A DNA stretch of 64,000 bases from Rhodococcus sp. 14-2483-1-2 (lineage in GTDB: Bacteria; Actinomycetota; Actinomycetes; Mycobacteriales; Mycobacteriaceae): assembly GCF_002259405.1 (NCBI RefSeq), contig NZ_NPFW01000006.1, positions 124,001 through 188,000 of the forward strand. The letters are read 5' to 3'. This document shows positions 55,614 to 64,000 of the stretch, piece by piece. The translations under genes were made by a program, and so were the position numbers. The notes beneath the pieces are model-generated. The model was not told where the DNA came from. It saw only the letters and a program-made list of their open reading frames with translations, and ran no database searches. Position 1 is the first letter of the stretch, and every line of letters begins with the position of its first letter.

Positions 55614-56750
55614 ATGAAGTTTCGACACCTATCCATGGCCGCGGCCGCGGTGGCACTCACCCTCACGCTCGGCGCGTGCGGATCGAGCACCAAGACCGCG
55701 GACGAGGCTCCGGCCGAAGGCGGCAGCACGGCGGGCGCGCTGATCGGCGTGACGATGCCGACGAAGTCCTCGGCTCGATGGATCGCCGACGGCGACAACC
55801 TCAAGAGCGCGCTCGAGGGCCAGGGTTACAAGGTCGACCTGCAGTACGCAGAGAACGACATCCCCACTCAGGTCAACCAGATCGAGAACCAGATCACCCA
55901 GGGCGCAAAGCTTCTCATCGTGGCCTCGGTGGACGGCACGGCCATCACCACGCAGTTGCAGGAAGCCAAGGACAACGGCATCGGCGTCATCGCGTACGAC
56001 CGCCTCATCCGTAACTCGCCCAACGTCGACTACTACGCGACGTTCGACAACTACAAGGTCGGCGTCGACCAGGCCACGTCGCTTCTGGTCGGTCTCGGCC
56101 TGAAGAACGAGGACGGCACCGACAAGGCCGACGCCCCCGCGGGCCCGCTGAACATCGAGGTCTTCGCCGGTTCGCCGGACGACAACAACGCCACCTTCTT
56201 CTTCGACGGTGCCATGGAAACCCTGAAGCCGTACCTGGACAAGGGAACTCTGAAGATCGGCAGTGGCGAGTCCGATTTCGAGACGGCTGCAACGCTGCGC
56301 TGGGATCCGGCTACCGCCCAGAAGCGCATGGAGGACCTGCTCACCAAGACGTACTCCTCGGGCCAGAAGGTGCAGGGCGTGCTCTCGCCGTACGACGGCC
56401 TGTCGATCGGAATCCTCTCCGCGCTCAAGAGCAACGGCTACGGAACGGCCGGTCAGCCCTACCCGATCGTCACCGGCCAGGACGCCGAGGTGCCCTCGGT
56501 GAAGTCCATCATCGCCGACGAGCAGTACTCCACGATCTACAAGGACACCCGTGAGCTGGCCGCAGTCACGATCTCGATGGCTCAGTCCATGCTCGACGGT
56601 CAGACGCCGGAGACGAACAACACGACGGACTACGACAACGGCGAGAAGGTCGTTCCCGCGTACCTGCTGCAGCCGGAGATCGTCAACAAGGGCAACTACG
56701 AGCAGCTGCTGGTCGAAGGCGGCTACTACACCGACGATCAATTGAAGTGA
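55614..56750 (+). CDS. chvE: Monosaccharide ABC transporter substrate-binding lipoprotein (ChvE-like)
   Basis: A 378-residue protein with a signal peptide and lipobox ending at Cys22 (LTLGAC), followed by the ribose/xylose-type periplasmic-binding fold: [48 protein letters not shown] and [20 protein letters not shown]. It matches the ChvE group that binds several aldoses (galactose, glucose, arabinose, xylose). GGGAG precedes the ATG. It is first gene of an operon with ATPase, permease and LacI genes, under two operator sites. The sugar cannot be fixed from sequence alone. Confidence 0.9.
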   Translation: MKFRHLSMAAAAVALTLTLGACGSSTKTADEAPAEGGSTAGALIGVTMPTKSSARWIADGDNLKSALEGQGYKVDLQYAENDIPTQVNQIENQITQGAKLLIVASVDGTAITTQLQEAKDNGIGVIAYDRLIRNSPNVDYYATFDNYKVGVDQATSLLVGLGLKNEDGTDKADAPAGPLNIEVFAGSPDDNNATFFFDGAMETLKPYLDKGTLKIGSGESDFETAATLRWDPATAQKRMEDLLTKTYSSGQKVQGVLSPYDGLSIGILSALKSNGYGTAGQPYPIVTGQDAEVPSVKSIIADEQYSTIYKDTRELAAVTISMAQSMLDGQTPETNNTTDYDNGEKVVPAYLLQPEIVNKGNYEQLLVEGGYYTDDQLK

Positions 56751-56758
56751 GTTCTGCG

Positions 56759-58297
56759 ATGACGAGCCAGATTCTGGAGATGCACGGCATCACCAAGACG
56801 TTTCCCGGAGTGAAGGCGCTCCAGGACGTCACGCTCACGGTGGAGCGCGGCGAGATCCATGCGATCTGCGGTGAGAACGGCGCTGGAAAGTCGACTCTCA
56901 TGAAGGTGCTGTCGGGTGTGTATCCGCACGGAACTTTCGACGGAGAGATCGTGTTCGACGGTCAGCCGTGCGCGTTCTCCGATATCAGGAGCAGCGAATC
57001 CAAGGGCATCGTCATCATTCACCAGGAACTCGCGCTGAGTCCGCATCTGTCCATTGCCGAGAACATCTTCCTCGGCAACGAGCGGTCCAGGCGCGGGTTC
57101 ATCGACTGGAACCGCACCAACTCCGAGGCCGCAGCCCTACTGAACCGGGTAGGGCTGCGGGAGAACCCCGTCTCCGTCGTGGGCGATCTCGGCGTCGGCA
57201 AGCAGCAACTCGTCGAGATCGCGAAGGCATTGTCGAAAGACGTGACGCTGCTGATCCTCGACGAACCGACTGCAGCACTGAACGATTCGGACTCGTCTCA
57301 TCTTCTCGACCTGCTACGCGGTCTTCGAGACGAGGGAATCACGTGCGTGATCATCTCGCACAAGCTCAACGAGATCGCGGCCATCGCAGACCGGACGACG
57401 ATCATTCGCGACGGCCGAACCATCGAGACGTTGGACATGCGCAACCCGGAGGTCACCGAGGATCGCATCATCTCACTGATGGTCGGCCGCGATCTCGAGC
57501 ACAGGTTCCCGCCCCACGAATCCACTGTGGGAGAGGAAGTTCTACGCATCGAGGACTGGACCGTACACAGCCCGACCCAGCACGGCCGGACCGTGGTGGA
57601 CGGGGCGAATCTGACGCTGCGCCGTGGTGAGATCGTCGGGCTGGCGGGCCTGATGGGTGCCGGACGCACCGAGTTGGCCATGAGTGTCTTCGGACGCAGT
57701 TACGGCATCGACATCTCGGGGCGTCTGTACAAGTACGGCAAGGAAATTCACGTCAAGTCCGTCAGCGATGCCATCCATCACGGGATCGCGTATGCGACCG
57801 AGGACCGAAAGCGATACGGCCTCAACCTGATCGACGACATCAAGCGCAACATCTCCACTGCGGCCCTCGACAAACTGGTGACCGGCGGTTTCGTCGACGA
57901 CAACCAGGAATTCAAGGTTGCCGAGGGCTTCCGGAAGAGCATGAACATCAAGGCACCGAACGTCTCAGCCGTGGTCGGCAAGCTCTCCGGCGGCAATCAG
58001 CAGAAAGTCGTGCTGAGCAAGTGGATCTTCAGTGATCCCGATGTGCTCATTCTCGACGAACCGACGCGCGGTATCGACGTCGGCGCGAAGTTCGAAATCT
58101 ATTCGATCATCAACGGTCTCGCCGACGCGGGCAAGGCAGTTCTGGTGATCTCCTCCGAGCTACCGGAACTGCTCGGGCTGTGCGACCGGATCTACGCGCT
58201 GTCCGCAGGCCGGATCACCGGCGAGGTGACTCGCGAGGACGCGACACAGGAATCCCTCATGCACCTCATGACCCGTGGAACAGGAGTACTTCGATGA
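56759..58297 (+). CDS. gguA: Sugar ABC transporter ATPase with two nucleotide-binding domains (GguA/MmsA-like)
   Basis: 512 residues with tandem ABC domains. Domain 1 has Walker [18 protein letters not shown], a signature-region [15 protein letters not shown], Walker [12 protein letters not shown] and H-loop IISHKL. Domain 2 lacks a classical GKS Walker A ([16 protein letters not shown]), as usual in this family, but has [14 protein letters not shown] and [14 protein letters not shown]. It powers import with the membrane protein encoded next. The ATG at 56759 is preferred, with AAGTGAG upstream; GTG 56747, overlapping the previous stop, is possible. Confidence 0.93.
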   Translation: MTSQILEMHGITKTFPGVKALQDVTLTVERGEIHAICGENGAGKSTLMKVLSGVYPHGTFDGEIVFDGQPCAFSDIRSSESKGIVIIHQELALSPHLSIAENIFLGNERSRRGFIDWNRTNSEAAALLNRVGLRENPVSVVGDLGVGKQQLVEIAKALSKDVTLLILDEPTAALNDSDSSHLLDLLRGLRDEGITCVIISHKLNEIAAIADRTTIIRDGRTIETLDMRNPEVTEDRIISLMVGRDLEHRFPPHESTVGEEVLRIEDWTVHSPTQHGRTVVDGANLTLRRGEIVGLAGLMGAGRTELAMSVFGRSYGIDISGRLYKYGKEIHVKSVSDAIHHGIAYATEDRKRYGLNLIDDIKRNISTAALDKLVTGGFVDDNQEFKVAEGFRKSMNIKAPNVSAVVGKLSGGNQQKVVLSKWIFSDPDVLILDEPTRGIDVGAKFEIYSIINGLADAGKAVLVISSELPELLGLCDRIYALSAGRITGEVTREDATQESLMHLMTRGTGVLR

Positions 58298-59625
58298 ATC
58301 AGCTGTCGACCGTCCGGGGGCTGCTCACGCGAAACCTCCGCCAGAGCGGGATATTCATCGCGTTCGCGTTGATCATCCTGCTGTTCACCGTTCTGACCGG
58401 CGGCCAACTGTTGGTCCCGCAGAACATCAGCAACATGGTGGTCCAGAACTCGTACATCCTCATCCTGGCCATCGGCATGGTCGTGATCATCATCGCGGGC
58501 CACATCGACCTGTCCGTCGGATCGGTCGTCGCGGCCACCGGAGCGATCTCCGGTGTGCTGATGGTCCAGCAGAACGTGCCGTGGCCGCTCGCGGTGCTCA
58601 TCACGCTGATCATCGGCGGTCTGATCGGAGCGTGGCAGGGCTATTGGGTTGCCTACTTCGGCATTCCGGCGTTCATCGTGACCCTGGCAGGCATGCTCAT
58701 CTTCCGCGCGGTCACCCTCATCGTTCTCGGTAACCAGGGCATCGGACCGTTCCCCGGGCCCGTACGTACTCTCTCCAACGGCTTCCTCCCGGGCTTCATG
58801 GGCAACGTCGGCCTCGGGCCGCTCGGCGGCGCGGACATCTTCACCCTTCTCGTCGCGATCCTTGCCGTTGCCGGAATCGTGTTCACTCAGTGGCGTTCTC
58901 GGACGGGTCGGCAGAAGTACGGGCAGACCGTCGACGCGATGCCACTGTTTCTGACCAAGATGATTCTGGCCGGCGGCCTGGTTCTCGCCATCGCCGTACA
59001 GCTGGCGCGCTTCAAGAACCTGCCGTACGTGCTGATCCTTCTCGCCGTACTGGTGATGGGATACTCCACGCTGGCAGGCCGGACGGTGTTCGGTCGGCAC
59101 GTGTACGCCATCGGCGGAAACATCCACGCCGCATCGCTGTCCGGCATCAAGGTCAAGCCGGTCACCTTCTGGATCTTCGTGAACATGGGCGTGCTGTCCG
59201 CCCTCGCCGGAATCATCTTCGCCGGCCGCCTCAATCAGGCGGGCCCCACCGCAGGCAACGGCTTCGAGCTCGACGCGATCGCGGCGGCATTCATCGGCGG
59301 TGCAGCAGTACAGGGCGGCGTCGGCCGCATCGTCGGCGCGCTCACCGGTGGACTCATCATCGCCGTGATCAACAGCGGAATGTCCCTCATCGGTTCGCCC
59401 AGCGAGCGCGTTCAGCTGGTCAAGGGCCTGGTACTCCTCGCCGCGGTGGCGTTCGACATCTGGACCAAGCGCCGAGCAGCGAGCGGCAAGGGCAACAAGG
59501 GTGACAAGGCTGCGCCTCCGAGCAGCTATCTGGGGGTGCCCGTGCCTGCCGAGATGTTCTCCGGTGCCGAGCCCGGTAAGCCTGCGCCCACCACGACCGG
59601 TTCTGCGGTGACCACACCCACGTAA
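58294..59625 (+). CDS. gguB: Sugar ABC transporter permease (GguB/XylH-like)
   Basis: A 443-residue membrane protein of the ribose/xylose permease family: [58 protein letters not shown] and [38 protein letters not shown]. About ten to twelve membrane segments. The polar C-terminal tail ([14 protein letters not shown] onward) is cytoplasmic and low-complexity. It is coupled to the ATPase gene by an ATGA overlap. Confidence 0.93.
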   Translation: MNQLSTVRGLLTRNLRQSGIFIAFALIILLFTVLTGGQLLVPQNISNMVVQNSYILILAIGMVVIIIAGHIDLSVGSVVAATGAISGVLMVQQNVPWPLAVLITLIIGGLIGAWQGYWVAYFGIPAFIVTLAGMLIFRAVTLIVLGNQGIGPFPGPVRTLSNGFLPGFMGNVGLGPLGGADIFTLLVAILAVAGIVFTQWRSRTGRQKYGQTVDAMPLFLTKMILAGGLVLAIAVQLARFKNLPYVLILLAVLVMGYSTLAGRTVFGRHVYAIGGNIHAASLSGIKVKPVTFWIFVNMGVLSALAGIIFAGRLNQAGPTAGNGFELDAIAAAFIGGAAVQGGVGRIVGALTGGLIIAVINSGMSLIGSPSERVQLVKGLVLLAAVAFDIWTKRRAASGKGNKGDKAAPPSSYLGVPVPAEMFSGAEPGKPAPTTTGSAVTTPT

Positions 59626-59699
59626 TCGACACGGTCGCGGGCACCGCAGGACCGGGCATGCTGTGATTGTCTTCGACCAGGAAGGGAGGCTCGGCAAAG

Positions 59700-60716
59700 A
59701 TGACACCGACTCGCGGACCCGCCATGACCGACGTCGCCCGGCTCGCAGGCGTGTCTCATCAAACCGTCTCCCGCGTCATCAACGGTCATCCCAACGTGAC
59801 CGAAGCGACGAGAAACAAGGTGGCTCAGGCGATCTCGGAGCTCGGGTACCGACCGAACACTGCTGCACGCGCTCTGGTCACCGGCCGCAGCAAGACCATC
59901 GGAATCGTGGGGACCGGAAACGCTCTCTACGGTCCGGTGTCGACGCTCTACAGCGTCGAGTACGCAGCCCGTCACGCCGGCTACTCCGTGGTGGTCGGCG
60001 TGCCCACCTCGTTCGACGAGTCGGCGATCATCACCTGCGTGCGCCGGTTGCAGAAGCAGGGTGTCGACGGCGTCGTCGTCATCGCGCCTCTGCGAACCGA
60101 CGGCGGTGACATAGCCGATCTGGCCGGGGAGCTCCCGCTGGTCGCCGTCGAGGGCTCGCCTGCCGGTGATCTGGCCGTCGTCTCGGTGGACCAGATCGCC
60201 GGAGCCAGAGCCGCGACCGAACATCTGCTCTCGCTCGGACACAGCGCCGTGTGGCACGTTGCCGGCCCGCTGGGGTGGTACGAGGCAGCCGACCGCGTCA
60301 CCGGATGGCGGATGGCCCACGAGGATGCCGGCGTGGAACCACCGGCGACCCTCAGCGGCGACTGGACCGCGAAATCGGGCTTTCTGGCCGGCAGCGAACT
60401 GGCCCGGAACGCCGACGTCACCGCAGTGTTCGCAGGCAACGACTCCATGGCGCTCGGGGTGCTACGCGCACTGAACGTCCACGGAAAGCGAGTGCCGGAG
60501 GACGTCAGCGTGGTCGGCTTCGACGATGTTCCCGACGCGGAATTCTTCTCGCCGCCCCTGACCACCATCCGCCAGGAATTCACCGACGTCGGCGTGCGAA
60601 GCGTCGAAATTCTGCTCGACCAGATCGACACCGGAAACCGAAGCACGAGGCGTTCGAGTATCGAACCGACCCTCGTGATCCGAGCGAGCACCGGCGGCGC
60701 TCACATACGCAACTGA
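59700..60716 (+). CDS. LacI-family regulator of the sugar operon
   Basis: A 338-residue protein: helix-turn-helix and hinge (MTDVARLAGVSHQTVSRVINGHPNVTEATRNKVAQAI and YRPNTAARALVTGRS), then a sugar-binding core (GIVGTGNALYGPVSTLY, FAGNDSMALGVLRAL, SVVGFDDVPDAEFFSPPLTTIRQ). The ATG at 59700 is preferred, with GGGAGG 10 bases upstream; an in-frame TTG at 59667 is less likely. As the last gene of the operon it probably represses it through the two operators at 55463-55476 and 55519-55532. Its end overlaps the convergent PucR gene by 16 bases. Confidence 0.92.
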   Translation: MTPTRGPAMTDVARLAGVSHQTVSRVINGHPNVTEATRNKVAQAISELGYRPNTAARALVTGRSKTIGIVGTGNALYGPVSTLYSVEYAARHAGYSVVVGVPTSFDESAIITCVRRLQKQGVDGVVVIAPLRTDGGDIADLAGELPLVAVEGSPAGDLAVVSVDQIAGARAATEHLLSLGHSAVWHVAGPLGWYEAADRVTGWRMAHEDAGVEPPATLSGDWTAKSGFLAGSELARNADVTAVFAGNDSMALGVLRALNVHGKRVPEDVSVVGFDDVPDAEFFSPPLTTIRQEFTDVGVRSVEILLDQIDTGNRSTRRSSIEPTLVIRASTGGAHIRN

Positions 60717-62272
60717 ATCTCGACGAGGAGACGTGCGTCGGAATCGGTGAGATCGAGATCGAGAATCTGCTCGACGCGTCGAATGCGGTAGCGCAGGGTG
60801 TTCGGGTGAATGTGCAGTCGCTCGGCGGCAGCCCGAACGTCGCCGAAGCACGCCAGATAGAACTCGAGACTCTCGCGCATTCTGGAGTCGTTGGTGGCGT
60901 CGTAGCGGTCGAGGGCGGTGATGCGTGGGTCTCGCAGCTGGTCGTGATTGGTGATCAGTTCCAGGATTTCGCCCAGCAACACCGAGGTTCTCGACTCTTC
61001 CAGCGTCGTGACGCGCACCTCGCCGGTGGTGCCGTCGAGCACTCGGTCCACCTCGAATCTGGCCACGGCCACCCCGTCGAGATCGGCGATCGGCGCAGCG
61101 ACCGCGGCACGCAGCGCCAGCGAGGTACGCACCTCGATCCGCCCGACGGCATCGGCGGTCCACGCCGCGATCCCCGTGCCCGACGCCACCCCGGGAAACA
61201 GTGCGTAGATTCTCTCACCGATGATGGTGACCAACGAGTCTCGCCGAAAAGCGCTGGCATGCAGTCGAATGGACGGTGCCAGGGCGCTGATCTCGAATTC
61301 TCCGCAGGCAGCGAATCCGACGACCGCCGCGGATCCCGAGGTGGGTATCGACAGCGCCGACGCCAGCGACGGGACGTCGACACCGCCGCCCCTGGCCCCG
61401 AGCAGGCGCTGAATCTGCAGGGCCTCGTTGGTCGGGGCGTTCGCGATGCGGGTGATCAGTCGGGCCGCGACGGCCGAGGCACCGCGCAGTACCGCGTCGG
61501 CGTCGGCGGCGAGTGGGGCGGAGCCCTCCTGTATCCAGATCGTCCCGAGAGTCGTTGCGCTGCCTGAGCTTCGGCGTATACCGACGGCGAGCCGTCTACG
61601 AATGCCCAGTTCGGCATCGGCCGGTACGTCGATCACGTCGTCGGTGCGGCGGAGTCGATCGAACACCCCTCGCTCGTGCAGTCTGCGCAGGTAGTCGGCC
61701 GGCCCTTCACGTCCGAGAATAGACAGGGTCCGCAGTTCGTCGGCCGCGTCGTCGGATGCCGAGTAGGCCAACACATGTGAGCGCTCGTCCTCGATGCTCA
61801 CCATGCCCTTCGTCAGTGACGCCACCGTCTGCGCGAGTTCGTAGAGGTCGGTGTCGGCTCCGAACAATCCGTCGTCGGGGCTCTGGGCGCGCACCTGGTC
61901 CAGGACTCCGCGCATCATCGACAGCAGGAGCTCCCACCGTGTCTGCTGGTGCACCGCGACCAATGCGATACCCGTCTCCCGCGCACCGTGGGACAGCGCC
62001 GTCGAGGTTGCGACTTTGGTCAGCACCGCGAGCGGTCGGTCTGCGACGGGGCGCAACGCGAGATCGTCGAACCACCGCACCACATCGGCCTCGGTCACGC
62101 CGACCAGCAGCGTCAGGTCGGACGCAGTTCCCGGAGGCAGGCGCAGGTCGTCGGTATCGAGCAGCGCGACGGACTCGACGGCCATGTCCGTTCCCGCGGG
62201 CGCGAGGACGAGTTCGACGACGGCGCTGTGCAGAGAGGTCAGCATCGAACGCAGCGACACCGTATTGGCCAT
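60701..62272 (-). CDS. PucR-family regulator, probably of proline catabolism (PruC-like)
   Basis: A 523-residue protein with the PucR layout: N-terminal sensor region, a central GGDEF-like domain, and the C-terminal PucR helix-turn-helix ending in DVRAAAERLHIHPNTLRYRIRRVEQILDLDL. It is divergent from the 1-pyrroline-5-carboxylate dehydrogenase gene, with 99 bases between. In mycobacteria a PucR-family protein (PruC) controls pruA/pruB from the same position, so an activator role sensing proline status is likely. A short dyad (62260-62276) covers its start codon. Confidence 0.88.
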   Translation of the reverse strand: MANTVSLRSMLTSLHSAVVELVLAPAGTDMAVESVALLDTDDLRLPPGTASDLTLLVGVTEADVVRWFDDLALRPVADRPLAVLTKVATSTALSHGARETGIALVAVHQQTRWELLLSMMRGVLDQVRAQSPDDGLFGADTDLYELAQTVASLTKGMVSIEDERSHVLAYSASDDAADELRTLSILGREGPADYLRRLHERGVFDRLRRTDDVIDVPADAELGIRRRLAVGIRRSSGSATTLGTIWIQEGSAPLAADADAVLRGASAVAARLITRIANAPTNEALQIQRLLGARGGGVDVPSLASALSIPTSGSAAVVGFAACGEFEISALAPSIRLHASAFRRDSLVTIIGERIYALFPGVASGTGIAAWTADAVGRIEVRTSLALRAAVAAPIADLDGVAVARFEVDRVLDGTTGEVRVTTLEESRTSVLLGEILELITNHDQLRDPRITALDRYDATNDSRMRESLEFYLACFGDVRAAAERLHIHPNTLRYRIRRVEQILDLDLTDSDARLLVEIQLRM

Positions 62273-62276
62273 ACGG
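62260..62276. promoter_or_regulatory. Short dyad over the PucR start codon
   Basis: CCGTAT and ATACGG arms, 5 bases apart, span the start codon of the PucR gene. It could serve autoregulation, but a dyad this short can occur by chance. Confidence 0.3.
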
Positions 62277-62371
62277 ACAAGTAGATCACGAATTCTTTGG
62301 CCGACGGGCTGATTGAACGACGAGCGGATCGGACTTCAATGAGCAGCACACGCCGAAGACGAGGAGCAGCC

Positions 62372-64000
<1,629 letters not shown>

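Noticed and set aside
58192-59706. A 504-codon minus-strand frame over the sugar permease
   Set aside because: It is highly charged, His/Asp/Arg-rich sequence typical of the antisense of membrane protein genes.

Overview
The window is high-GC, gene-dense actinobacterial DNA, most likely from a Rhodococcus/Nocardiaceae-type organism. This is inferred from the GC-rich codon use, many GTG/TTG starts, ATGA/GTGA start-stop overlaps, a hydroxamate-type siderophore NRPS locus, and a PucR/PruA pair of the mycobacterial-rhodococcal kind. No rRNA or intact tRNA gene and no CRISPR array was seen.

Region 1 (3-23778, all +) is a siderophore locus: two half-size ABC transporter proteins whose ATPase motifs are degenerate in complementary ways, two giant NRPSs (3193 and 3152 aa) and a siderophore-binding lipoprotein. 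Reading the adenylation pockets gives hydroxyornithine-type / Ser / Ser on the first NRPS and hydroxyornithine-type / hydroxyornithine-type on the second. This predicts a linear hydroxamate peptide with three bidentate groups. The ornithine N-oxygenase, acyl/formyl transferase and MbtH partner are not in the window and may lie before position 1. Two broken epimerization-like regions, one with an adjacent missing A-T unit, show that the assembly line has been rearranged.

Region 2 (23851-38340) is mostly housekeeping: two HIT proteins, a HAD hydrolase, purB, a DsbA-like oxidoreductase with a tiny coupled Cys-pair peptide, a TetR regulator, threonine aldolase, an aminotransferase, purD, a GT39 membrane glycosyltransferase coupled to a GT2-GtrA fusion, and an HxlR regulator divergent from an MFS exporter.

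Region 3 (37684-48600) holds a CitAB/DcuSR-type two-component system opposite a CitMHS citrate transporter with UspA and AbrB-family genes, a second OmpR-type two-component system, a permease/TIGR03943 pair, an SMR exporter, a protein built on 13 ten-residue repeats, and two small coupled ORFs.

Region 4 (about 48900-55460) is a lower-GC island: a pentapeptide-repeat protein, relics of serine recombinases, a PHP-plus-SMC-like ATPase (candidate defence or nucleic-acid enzyme), a frameshifted HAD-like pseudogene and a scar resembling tRNA-Ser.

Region 5 (55461-60716) is a ChvE/GguAB-type monosaccharide ABC operon ending with its own LacI-family regulator. Two LacI-type operators flank and overlap its promoter. 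Region 6 (60701-64000) is a PucR-family regulator divergent from a nearly complete 1-pyrroline-5-carboxylate dehydrogenase gene that runs off the window.
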